Shown piece by piece: positions 51,816 through 60,382 of a stretch of 64,000 nt of DNA. The stretch is from JACVRW01 sp963811055 (GTDB lineage Bacteria > Actinomycetota > Thermoleophilia > Solirubrobacterales > Thermoleophilaceae), in NCBI GenBank assembly GCA_963811055.1, contig CAWEPQ010000020.1, positions 62,001-126,000 on the forward strand, given 5' to 3'. A program made the translations under genes and the position numbers. The notes beneath the pieces were generated by a model. It was given only the letters and a program-made list of their open reading frames with translations. It had not been told where the DNA came from and searched no databases. Position 1 is the stretch's first letter. Every line of letters starts with the position of its first letter.

Positions 51816-52753
51816 GGGTCTTTCTCGCAGGCGGCAGCGGGGTGGTGGGCGCGCGGCTGATTCCCGCGCTCGGGCGCGCCGGGCACTCCGTCACGGCGCT
51901 CACGCGCTCGCCTGACAAGGAGGACACGATCAGGGCGCTGGGCGCCCAGCCGGCCGTGGCCGACGCCCTTGACCGCGAGGCCATCGTGGAGGCGGTGCGC
52001 GCAGCGGAGCCCGAGGCGGTGATCCACCAGCTCACGGCGATCCCCCAGCGGCTCAACCCGCGGAAGACGGCGCGCGACTTCGCGCCCACCAACAGGCTGC
52101 GTAGCGAGGGCACCGACAACCTGATCGAGGCGGCCCGCGAGTCGGGGGCCCGCCGTCTGCTCGCCCAGAGCTTCGCCGGCTGGCCATTCGCCCGTGAGGG
52201 CGGCCCTGTGAAGAGCGAGGACGAGCCGCTCGACCCGCATCCGCCGGGCGACATGGCGCCGCTTCTGGACGCGATCCGCCACCTGGAGTCGGCTGTGACG
52301 GGCGCCACGGACCTCGAGGGCATCGTGCTCCGGTACGGGTTCTTCTACGGCCCCGGCACGGGGATCGCGCCCGACGGCGGCACGGGCCTGGAGGTGCTCC
52401 GCCGGCGGTTCCCGGTGGTGGGTGGCGGCGGCGGCGTGTGGTCGTTCATCCACATCGATGACGTGGCCGACGCGACCGTGGCCGCCCTCGAGCGCGGCAA
52501 GCCCGGGATCTACAACGTGGTGGACGACGAGCCGGCCAGGGTCTCCGAGTGGCTGCCGGAGCTCGCGGATGCGCTCGGCGCGCCCGCGCCGCGGCGTGTA
52601 CCGGGGTGGGTGGGCCGGCTCGCCGCCGGGCCGCACGGCCTGGCGATGATGACCGACATCCGCGGCGCATCCAACGCCAAGGCCAGGCGCGAGCTCGGCT
52701 GGGAGCCCCGGCACCCGAGCTGGCGCGAGGGGTTCCGCACCGCGCTCGGCTGA
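51812..52753 (+). CDS. NAD-dependent epimerase/dehydratase-like (extended SDR) protein
   Basis: The 313-residue protein starts at GTG 51812, GTGA-coupled to folC. The Rossmann motif is GGSGVVGARLI near residue 7. The SDR Tyr/Lys pair is not in a clear YxxxK form; an RYGFFYGPG segment and FIHIDDVADATV are present, so it belongs to the atypical extended SDR group. Substrate (nucleotide sugar or other) cannot be told. A palindromic repeat follows 7 bases after the stop. Confidence 0.85.
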   Translation: MRVFLAGGSGVVGARLIPALGRAGHSVTALTRSPDKEDTIRALGAQPAVADALDREAIVEAVRAAEPEAVIHQLTAIPQRLNPRKTARDFAPTNRLRSEGTDNLIEAARESGARRLLAQSFAGWPFAREGGPVKSEDEPLDPHPPGDMAPLLDAIRHLESAVTGATDLEGIVLRYGFFYGPGTGIAPDGGTGLEVLRRRFPVVGGGGGVWSFIHIDDVADATVAALERGKPGIYNVVDDEPARVSEWLPELADALGAPAPRRVPGWVGRLAAGPHGLAMMTDIRGASNAKARRELGWEPRHPSWREGFRTALG

Positions 52754-52760
52754 GGGAGGG

Positions 52761-52796
52761 CATCGGGGCGCAGCCGGCCGAGCCGGCTGCTTCCGC
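52761..52796. repeat. Intergenic palindromic repeat, copy 2
   Basis: This 36-base element is nearly identical to copy 3 at 53597-53632, differing by one base near its left end. Its core stem GCAGCCGGC (52770-52778) / GCCGGCTGC (52782-52790) has a 3-base CGA loop. Confidence 0.75.
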
Positions 52797-52821
52797 CGTC
52801 CGTGGGAGGATTCAGGCACTG

Positions 52822-52938
52822 ATGGACGGAGACGGACCGCGTTTCGGCGCGATGATCGGCCTCGTGGCAGTGGTGGTGGCGACGGTGATCCTGGTGTTCT
52901 TCGGGATCGGATACGCCCTCGGCCGCCTCTTTCTGTAG
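52822..52938 (+). CDS. 38-residue single-TM small protein
   Basis: ATG 52822 follows a GGGAGGA ribosome-binding site (52804-52810). The product has a charged N-terminus (DGDGPRF) and one long hydrophobic helix (MIGLVAVVVATVILVFF, GIGYALGRLF). It lies between the epimerase and a zinc-ribbon membrane protein gene. Short single-TM proteins in such places often assist a neighbouring membrane complex; that is inference. Confidence 0.5.
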   Translation: MDGDGPRFGAMIGLVAVVVATVILVFFGIGYALGRLFL

Positions 52939-52949
52939 GGGCCCCCCGG

Positions 52950-52955
52950 TACACT
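52950..52955 (+). promoter_or_regulatory. Candidate -10 element (TACACT) of the zinc-ribbon gene
   Basis: TACACT ends 11 bases before ATG 52967 and there is no ribosome-binding site. It lies 11 bases after the stop of the 38-residue ORF. Confidence 0.4.
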
Positions 52956-52966
52956 CGGCGCCTTCT

Positions 52967-53596
52967 ATGGCCGTTCTTGCCGTCTTCGGCATCGAGAACG
53001 ACGCGCTGAACCTGGCAGTGAACCTCCTGCTGCTGTTCCTCGTCGTGATCTACGTCGCGCTGATCTACTGGACCTGGGCGGACGCCCGGCGCCGGATCGA
53101 CGACCCGATGCTGGTGGCCTGCGCCACCGCGGCGTCGCTGTTCCCGTTCATCGGGACGATCATCTACCTGATCGTCCGGCCGCCCGAGTTCCTCGACGAC
53201 GTGCGCGAGCGCGAGCTCGAGATGGCGGCCGCCGAGGCGCGGCTCGCCACCTTCGACCAGCTCCAGTGCCCGCATTGCGGCTTCGACGTGGAGAAGGCGT
53301 TCCTGCGCTGCCCGAGCTGCCTGCGCCGGCTGAAGGAGCCGTGCAGCGTCTGCGGCAAGCCGCTGGATCCGCGCTGGAAGATCTGTCCCTACTGCGAGGC
53401 GGAGGTCGGCGCTCCCGCGGAGCCGCGACGCCCGCGGGCCAGACGCACCACGGCGGCCTCCCGGCCCTCGTCCAACAGGCCGTCGCGAGGCACGCGGCCG
53501 CCGGACGAGACCGAGGAGATCACGGCCACGAGCAACGACAAGCCGCCTTCCGATCGAGAGCGGCCCGCCCGCGCGGCCCGCGAGCGCCCGGAATGA
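52967..53596 (+). CDS. Membrane protein with double zinc ribbon
   Basis: The 209-residue protein has two TM helices (about 14-40 and 47-70). A cytoplasmic helical linker is followed by a double zinc ribbon with four CxxC knuckles: CPHC, CPSC, CSVC and CPYC (residues about 102-148). The tail is Arg/Pro/Ser-rich and disordered. The function is unknown; zinc-ribbon membrane proteins of this type often sense or scaffold. A palindromic repeat begins at its stop. Confidence 0.75.
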   Translation: MAVLAVFGIENDALNLAVNLLLLFLVVIYVALIYWTWADARRRIDDPMLVACATAASLFPFIGTIIYLIVRPPEFLDDVRERELEMAAAEARLATFDQLQCPHCGFDVEKAFLRCPSCLRRLKEPCSVCGKPLDPRWKICPYCEAEVGAPAEPRRPRARRTTAASRPSSNRPSRGTRPPDETEEITATSNDKPPSDRERPARAARERPE

Positions 53597-53632
53597 CATC
53601 GGTGCGCAGCCGGCCGAGCCGGCTGCTTCCGC
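53597..53632. repeat. Intergenic palindromic repeat, copy 3
   Basis: This 36-base copy starts immediately after the zinc-ribbon gene stop. Stem GCAGCCGGC (53606-53614) / GCCGGCTGC (53618-53626) is perfect with loop CGA. It is in the same orientation as copy 2 and inverted relative to copy 1. Confidence 0.75.
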
Positions 53633-53659
53633 ACTGAGCCCCCACTACGAAGGAGAAGC

Positions 53660-54064
53660 ATGGACCGGACCCTGATCCTGGTGAAGCCCGACGCCTTCGA
53701 GCGTGCCCTAACCGGCGAGATCCTCGCCCGCTTCGAGCGCAAGGGCCTGAGGATCGTGGCGCTCAAGCAGATGACCGTCGAGCGTGACCTGGCCGAGCGC
53801 CACTACGCCGAGCACAGCGAGCGGCCGTTCTTCGGCGAGCTCGTGGACTTCATCACCGGCGGCCCGCTGGTGGCGCTGGTGCTGGAAGGGCATGAGGCCG
53901 TCGTGGCCGCCCGCCAGCTGATCGGGGCCACCAACCCGCTCGAGTCCGCGCCGGGCTCGATCCGAGGCGACTTCGGCCTCGAGGTTCAGACCAACCTCGT
54001 GCACGGATCGGACTCGCCCGAGTCCGCTCAGCGCGAGATCGGTCTCTTCTTCCCGGAGCTCTAG
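53660..54064 (+). CDS. ndk: Nucleoside diphosphate kinase
   Basis: The 134-residue protein starts at ATG 53660 with AAGGAG seven bases upstream. The phosphohistidine is His115 in NLVHGSDS, and TLILVKPDAFER, RPFFGELVDFITGGP and GATNPLESAPGSIRGDF are all canonical. It equilibrates nucleoside di- and triphosphates. It lies just before maf, both acting on nucleotides. Confidence 0.97.
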   Translation: MDRTLILVKPDAFERALTGEILARFERKGLRIVALKQMTVERDLAERHYAEHSERPFFGELVDFITGGPLVALVLEGHEAVVAARQLIGATNPLESAPGSIRGDFGLEVQTNLVHGSDSPESAQREIGLFFPEL

Positions 54065-54070
54065 ACCGCG

Positions 54071-54622
54071 GTGGGGGGCGCCCCACAGCTCATCCTCGCC
54101 TCGCGCTCGCCCCAGCGGCGGGCGCTGCTGGAGCAGCTCGGGGTGGACTTCCGGGTCGAGCCGGCCGACGTGGAGGAGCTGGACGAGGGCGACCCGCGCG
54201 AGGCGGTGCTCGAGAACGCGCTTCGCAAGGCCCGCGCCGTGGACGGCGCGCGCGTGCTCGGGGCCGATACCGAGGTCGTGCTGGGCCGCGATCTGCTTGG
54301 CAAGCCGCGTGACGAGGGGGAGGCGGAGGCGTGCCTGCGGTGGCTCTCGGGACGCGAACACGAGGTGATGAGCGGGATTGCGCTGCGCACCGAGGAGGCG
54401 GAGCTCACCGACGTGGTGGTCACCCAGGTGCGGTTCCGCCCGCTCTCCGAGCGGGAGATCGCCTGGTATCTGGCCAGCGGCGAGTGGCGCGAGCGGGCGG
54501 GCGGATACGCCATCCAGGGGCGCGGAGCGGCGCTCGTGGAGTCGATTGAGGGCGATTACTCGAACGTGGTGGGACTGCCGCTGGCGGCGCTGATGCGAAT
54601 GGTCCCAGACCTAACCGGTTAG
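54071..54622 (+). CDS. maf: Maf-family nucleoside triphosphate pyrophosphatase
   Basis: The 183-residue protein starts at GTG 54071, 6 bases after the ndk stop. The Maf signature SRSPQRRALLEQLG (12-25), GADTEVVL and GYAIQGRGAALVESIEGDY are present. Maf proteins hydrolyse non-canonical or modified NTPs (dTTP/UTP- or m7GTP-type). The gene often sits beside mre genes, as here. Confidence 0.94.
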   Translation: MGGAPQLILASRSPQRRALLEQLGVDFRVEPADVEELDEGDPREAVLENALRKARAVDGARVLGADTEVVLGRDLLGKPRDEGEAEACLRWLSGREHEVMSGIALRTEEAELTDVVVTQVRFRPLSEREIAWYLASGEWRERAGGYAIQGRGAALVESIEGDYSNVVGLPLAALMRMVPDLTG

Positions 54623-54680
54623 CCCGCCACTTTGCAGGGATTTCGCCTTGCAAGCGCCCAAACGGACACAGGTGGTCGGC

Positions 54681-54686
54681 TAGACT
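54681..54686 (+). promoter_or_regulatory. Candidate -10 element (TAGACT) of the mre operon
   Basis: TAGACT lies 97 bases before ATG 54784, so unlike most genes here mreB would have a real leader. A hairpin occupies 54728-54764 in that leader. No good -35 is visible at 17 bases. Confidence 0.4.
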
Positions 54687-54727
54687 CCCGCGCGCCGGCC
54701 GGCGCGTCCATCGCGCCCGCCCTCCGG

Positions 54728-54764
54728 TAGGCGCCGGCGTGGTGCATGCAAGCACCGGCGCCTA
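54728..54764 (+). promoter_or_regulatory. Hairpin in the mreB leader
   Basis: TAGGCGCCGG (54728-54737) and CCGGCGCCTA (54755-54764) form a perfect 10-bp stem with a 17-base loop containing GTGCATGCA. It ends 19 bases before the mreB ATG and could act as attenuator, protein-binding element or mRNA stabiliser. Confidence 0.5.
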
Positions 54765-54783
54765 TCCTCACGTCCGACTTCCA

Positions 54784-55830
<1,047 letters not shown>

Positions 55831-55853
55831 TTCCGCCGCGCGAGAGGCGCAGC

Positions 55854-56753
55854 GTGTTCGACAAGAAGGTGGTCCGCCGCAGGAGGGCGGCGCTGGCTGT
55901 ATTCGTGGCGCTCTCCATCGCGGTGCTCACCGCCTACTTCGGCGAATCCGGCGGCGGCCTCTTCCACGCGCTCCAGCGCGGCGCACAGGAGGCCTTCGCC
56001 CCCGTCGAGACCGGCGCCAGCAGGGCCCTCAAGCCCGTGCGGGACCTCTTCAGCTGGGTCGGGGACACCTTCGACGCCAAGGGCGACAACAAGGAGCTCA
56101 AGAGCGAGGTGGAGCGCCTGCGCGCGGAGCTCGCGCGCTCGCAGACCGCCGAGCGCGACGCGGCCCAGCTCAGCCAGCTCGTGGGCCTGCACCGGGAGGA
56201 CGTGTTCCCCACCGGCACCGAGCCCGTCACGGCGCGGGTGATCGCGCGCGCGCCGACCGTCTGGTATTCCAGCGTCAAGATCGACAAGGGCTCGAGCGAC
56301 GGGCTGAAGGTCGACCAGCCCGTGATCGCCGCGCGCGGCCTCGTGGGCAAGGTCACGCAGGTCACCGGCGGCACCGCCGAGGTGCGCCTGATCACCGACG
56401 CCTCCAGCGCCGTCACGGCCCAGGTCATGCCGGCCGGGGCCAGCGGAGTGGTCCGCCCGCAGGTGGGCAACCCCGACGACCTGCTGCTCGACCTGGTGGA
56501 GGGCGACCGCCGCGTGACCGAGGACACCACCGTCGTGACCTCCGGCTTCACGTCCAGCAAGGTGGAGTCGCTGTTCCCGCGCGGGATTCCGATCGGGAAG
56601 GTCACCAAGGTGGACCTCGACGAGTTCGAGCAGTACCAGCGCGTGCACATCGAGCCGTTCGCCAACCTGCGGCGCTTCGACATCGTCCAGGTGCTCACCC
56701 GCCGGCCGGCCAACGCCCAGGCCGCCGCGCTGCCGGAGGGCGGCACCCCGTGA
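55854..56753 (+). CDS. mreC: Rod-shape-determining protein MreC
   Basis: The 299-residue protein starts at GTG 55854. It has a short basic N-terminus, one TM helix (AALAVFVALSIAVLTAYF), a coiled coil (ELKSEVERLRAELARSQTAE, about 80-105) and the periplasmic beta barrels containing ARVIARAPTVWYSSVKIDKG and RGLVGKVTQV. MreC bridges MreB to the PBP2-RodA synthase. The stop overlaps mreD as GTGA. Confidence 0.95.
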   Translation: MFDKKVVRRRRAALAVFVALSIAVLTAYFGESGGGLFHALQRGAQEAFAPVETGASRALKPVRDLFSWVGDTFDAKGDNKELKSEVERLRAELARSQTAERDAAQLSQLVGLHREDVFPTGTEPVTARVIARAPTVWYSSVKIDKGSSDGLKVDQPVIAARGLVGKVTQVTGGTAEVRLITDASSAVTAQVMPAGASGVVRPQVGNPDDLLLDLVEGDRRVTEDTTVVTSGFTSSKVESLFPRGIPIGKVTKVDLDEFEQYQRVHIEPFANLRRFDIVQVLTRRPANAQAAALPEGGTP

Positions 56754-57328
56754 TCCTGTCTCCGCTTGCGTTCGTGCGGGTAGGCGTCCTGCTGCTGTTC
56801 GCCGTGGTCCTCCAGGTGTCGGTGCTCAGCCAGATGACGGTGTTCGGCGGCCACCCCGATCTCGTGGTGCTCACGGTGGCGGCGATCGCCTTCTATGCGG
56901 GCAGCATCGCCGGCTGCGCGACCGGCTTCACCGCGGGCTTCCTCATCGACCTGGTGGCGGGCGCGACGATGGGAGTGTCCTCGCTGGTGCTCACGGCCGT
57001 GGGCTACGCCGTCGGGCGCTTCCGCGAGGTGCGCGACCCGAGCCATGGCCTCATGCCGCTGCCGGTGGGCGCCGCCGCCACCGCCGGCTTCGTGCTCACG
57101 TTCGCCGCGGTGTCGTTCATGCTCGACGTCGGTGCCCGGGTGAGCCCCTACGTGATCCGCGACATGGTCGTGACCGTGGTGCTCAACACGCTGCTCGCGA
57201 TACCGGTCTTCGTGGGCATCCGCCGGATACTGCGGCCCTCGCTGGCGGTCGATCCGATCGAGCAAGGCCGCCGCCGGCAGGCCCCGCGCGCCACCGGCCC
57301 GCTGGGCCTGCGTGGCCTCGAGATCTGA
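56750..57328 (+). CDS. mreD: Rod-shape-determining protein MreD
   Basis: The 192-residue membrane protein starts at GTG 56750. It has five or six hydrophobic helices, with the typical FGGHPDLVVLTVAAIAFYAG after TM1 and the GFLIDLVAGATMGVSSL region. The cytoplasmic tail is Arg/Pro-rich. It is an integral partner of the elongasome. The stop overlaps mrdA as TGATG. Confidence 0.9.
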   Translation: MILSPLAFVRVGVLLLFAVVLQVSVLSQMTVFGGHPDLVVLTVAAIAFYAGSIAGCATGFTAGFLIDLVAGATMGVSSLVLTAVGYAVGRFREVRDPSHGLMPLPVGAAATAGFVLTFAAVSFMLDVGARVSPYVIRDMVVTVVLNTLLAIPVFVGIRRILRPSLAVDPIEQGRRRQAPRATGPLGLRGLEI

Positions 57329-59199
57329 TGTATCTCGACAACGACAGGCGCCCGACACTCACCCCGCAGCTGGCCGTGCGCGTGGCGCTGATCGGCGGGA
57401 TCGCACTGGTGGCGTTCGCCGTCATCTTCTTCCGGCTCTGGTACCTCCAGGTGCTGTCGGGCGACCGCTACCTCGCCGAGGCGCGCGACAACCGCGTGCG
57501 CGAGATCAAGGTGCAGGCCCCGCGCGGGGAGATCGTGGACCGCGACGGGCGCAAGCTCGTGGACAACCGGCCGTCCAACGCCGTGGTGCTGAGCCCCGAC
57601 AGGCTCCCGGAGGATCTCGACGACAGGCGGACGCTGTACCGGCGGCTCGGCAAGCTGCTCGACATCAAGCCGCGCGCGATCGAGCGGGATGTGGAGCCGC
57701 AGCTGGCGGCGCTTCCCTACTCCACGGCCACGGTCAAGCAGGACGTGTCGGACCAGCTGGCCTGGTACCTGCTGGAGCACCGCGACGATTTCCGCGGGGC
57801 GGACGTGGAGCGGGTGTTCCTACGTTTCTATCCGCACCACAACATCGGCGCGCACCTGTTCGGCACCGTCGGCGAGCTCAACGCCAAGCAGGAGAAGGAC
57901 CCCCGCTACCGGGACGTGGACCTGGGCGACCGGGTGGGTCAGACCGGCATCGAGCTCCAGTACGACCGCTACCTGCGCGGCCGCAACGGCGCGAGCCGTC
58001 TGCAGGTAGACGCGATGGGGAACCTCAACCAGCGCCTGAAGAAGGTGGACCCCAAGCAGGGCCGGCAGCTGCGCCTGTCGGTGGACCTGGACGTGCAGGA
58101 GGCGGGGCAGGAGGCGCTGGAGGGCGGCACCGGGCGCGGAGCCTTCGCCGTCATGGACATCAAGACCGGCGAGGTGCTCGGCCTCGGCTCCCAGCCGTCG
58201 TTCGACCCCAACATCTTCTCGAAGGGCATCAAGCAGCGCGACTACGCACGCCTCCTGGACGAGGACAATGGCTCGCCGCTCACCAACCGCGCCATCCGGG
58301 GCGGCTATCCCACCGGCTCCACCTTCAAGCTGGTCACCGCGGTGGCGGCGCTCGAGAGCGGGCTGATCACGCCCGACACGCCGCTCTACGACCCCGGCTC
58401 CTACACCGTTGGCGACACCATCTTCCAGAACGCAGGCAAGGTGGCCCACGGCACGCTCGCCCTCCGCCAGGCCCTCACCGTGTCGAGCGACGTGTTCTTC
58501 TACCAACTGGGCGACCAGATGAACAGCAACGGCGACGGCCTCGCGCTGCAGCACTGGGCGCGCCGTCTCGGTATCGGCCGCAACACCGGGATCGACCTGC
58601 CCGACGAGCTGCCCGGCGTCTTGCCCACGCCGAAATGGCGCAATGCGCTCGTCAAGTCCGGCTACACCAAGGAGCCGTGGACCCCGGGCCACAACGTGAA
58701 CCTCTCCGTGGGCCAGGGCGATCTGCAGGCCGATCCACTCCAGATGGCGGTGGCCTACGCCGCGGTGGCCAACGGGGGCCGCGTGCTGCGGCCTCGCCTC
58801 GGCCAGCGCATCGAGGACTCCTCGGGGCGCGCGATCCAGCAGCTCGAGGCGCCCACCGCCCGGAAGCTGAACATCAAGCCCGAGTACCGCCAGGCCATCC
58901 TCGACGGGCTCCGTGGCGCCGCCAGCGCACCCGGCGGCACCTCGACCCCCGTGTTCCAGGACTTCCCGATTCAGATCGCGGGCAAGACGGGTACCGCCGA
59001 GAAGGGGCTCGGCCGGGCCGACCAGTCCTGGTACGTGGCCCTCGCGCCGTGGCCCGCACCGAAGTACGTGGTGGCCGTGACCGACGAGGCCGGCGGTTTC
59101 GGCGCCGACACCGCGGCACCGATGGCCAGGCGCATCCTGGCGGCGCTCTTCAACGTCAAGGAGACCAAGCTCGTGGAGGGCGGGGGCTCCTCCGACTGA
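57328..59199 (+). CDS. mrdA: Penicillin-binding protein 2 (peptidoglycan DD-transpeptidase)
   Basis: The 623-residue class-B PBP has one N-terminal TM helix (about 18-42), a pedestal with RGEIVDRDGRKLVDNRPS, and the transpeptidase domain with GSTFK (catalytic Ser near 331), SSD (near 386) and KTGT (near 552). Its place between mreD and rodA identifies it as the elongation-specific PBP2. It cross-links sidewall peptidoglycan made by RodA. Coupled by TGATG to both neighbours. Confidence 0.96.
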   Translation: MYLDNDRRPTLTPQLAVRVALIGGIALVAFAVIFFRLWYLQVLSGDRYLAEARDNRVREIKVQAPRGEIVDRDGRKLVDNRPSNAVVLSPDRLPEDLDDRRTLYRRLGKLLDIKPRAIERDVEPQLAALPYSTATVKQDVSDQLAWYLLEHRDDFRGADVERVFLRFYPHHNIGAHLFGTVGELNAKQEKDPRYRDVDLGDRVGQTGIELQYDRYLRGRNGASRLQVDAMGNLNQRLKKVDPKQGRQLRLSVDLDVQEAGQEALEGGTGRGAFAVMDIKTGEVLGLGSQPSFDPNIFSKGIKQRDYARLLDEDNGSPLTNRAIRGGYPTGSTFKLVTAVAALESGLITPDTPLYDPGSYTVGDTIFQNAGKVAHGTLALRQALTVSSDVFFYQLGDQMNSNGDGLALQHWARRLGIGRNTGIDLPDELPGVLPTPKWRNALVKSGYTKEPWTPGHNVNLSVGQGDLQADPLQMAVAYAAVANGGRVLRPRLGQRIEDSSGRAIQQLEAPTARKLNIKPEYRQAILDGLRGAASAPGGTSTPVFQDFPIQIAGKTGTAEKGLGRADQSWYVALAPWPAPKYVVAVTDEAGGFGADTAAPMARRILAALFNVKETKLVEGGGSSD

Positions 59200-60365
59200 T
59201 GGCAGCCCCCACGCCGGTCACCGACTTCCGCGACCGCGGAGTACGCATCCTGCCGCTCGACCCCTTGCTGCTGCTCGCTGCCCTGGGCCTGACCGCGGCC
59301 AGCCTGTACATCGTCGGCACCGCCACCCAGGACGACATCCCGGGGGATTCCAACTACTACGTCACGCGCCAGGCCCTCTACGCGGGGGTCGGGATCCTGC
59401 TCATGCTGATCATCTCGCGCTTCGACTACTCGCGGCTGCGGGAGTGGAAGATCGGCATTTACGGCACGATGATCGGCGCGATCCTGCTGGTCTACGGGCT
59501 CGGCTTCTCGGCGCGCGGCTCCAAGCGCGCGATCGAGATCGGCTTCTTCAACTTCCAGGCATCCGAGCTGGGAAAGCTGTTGCTCGTGCTATCGCTGTCG
59601 GCGTTCGTGGTCGACAGGATGAGACGTCTCGACGATCGCGAAACCACGAGCCGGATCATGCTGTTGACGCTGATTCCAGCCATGCTCGTGATCGGCCAGC
59701 CGGACCTCGGCTCGGGCCTCGTGTACCTCGCGATCGCCCTGGCAGTGCTGTTCGTGGCCGGGACGAAGTGGACCCACTTCGCGGCCCTCGGCGCGATTGC
59801 CGTGGCCGCGGTGGCGATTGTGCTCGTCGCGGCCCCCGCCGTCGGCGTCGAGGTGCTCAAGCCGTATCAGGTGGATCGTCTCACGGCTTTCCTCAACCCA
59901 ACCAACAATCCGAAGAAAGAGGGCTACCAGATCAACCAGTCGCTGACCGCGATCGGATCCGGGGGAAAAACCGGCCGCGGCGACCAAGCGACGCAGACGC
60001 GACTAGACTTCCTACCAGAGCACCACACCGACTTCATATTCTCGGTGGTAGGCGAAGAGCTCGGCTTTGTAGGGGCGGCATTGGTGTTGTCCCTGTTCGC
60101 GCTCCTGATCTGGAGAGCACTCCGAATCCTGACGATGTCCAAGAACCTGTACGGCGCACTGATCGCCGGAGGCATCACCGCGATGCTCATGTTCCAGGTC
60201 TTCGTCAACGTGGGCATGACCATAGGAATCATGCCCATCACCGGCGTACCCCTGCCCCTGATGTCTTATGGCGGCTCGTCGGTGCTCGTTACCTTCATGG
60301 CCCTTGGCGTGATGCAGTCGATCTACGCGCGAGCGCGCGAGACGGCCACGGTGAAGGGCCTCTGA
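59199..60365 (+). CDS. rodA: Rod-shape protein RodA (SEDS glycosyltransferase)
   Basis: The 388-residue SEDS protein starts at ATG 59199 (TGATG with mrdA). It has about ten TM helices. Conserved elements are RGSKRAIEIGFFNFQASELGK split across the TM4-5 region, QPDLGSGLVYL, LPEHHTDFIFSVVGEELGF (catalytic Asp region) and PLPLMSYGGSS. It polymerises glycan strands from lipid II with PBP2. The 3' third is less GC-rich than its neighbours by eye. Confidence 0.96.
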   Translation: MAAPTPVTDFRDRGVRILPLDPLLLLAALGLTAASLYIVGTATQDDIPGDSNYYVTRQALYAGVGILLMLIISRFDYSRLREWKIGIYGTMIGAILLVYGLGFSARGSKRAIEIGFFNFQASELGKLLLVLSLSAFVVDRMRRLDDRETTSRIMLLTLIPAMLVIGQPDLGSGLVYLAIALAVLFVAGTKWTHFAALGAIAVAAVAIVLVAAPAVGVEVLKPYQVDRLTAFLNPTNNPKKEGYQINQSLTAIGSGGKTGRGDQATQTRLDFLPEHHTDFIFSVVGEELGFVGAALVLSLFALLIWRALRILTMSKNLYGALIAGGITAMLMFQVFVNVGMTIGIMPITGVPLPLMSYGGSSVLVTFMALGVMQSIYARARETATVKGL

Positions 60366-60382
60366 CATGAGAGGTCTTCAAC

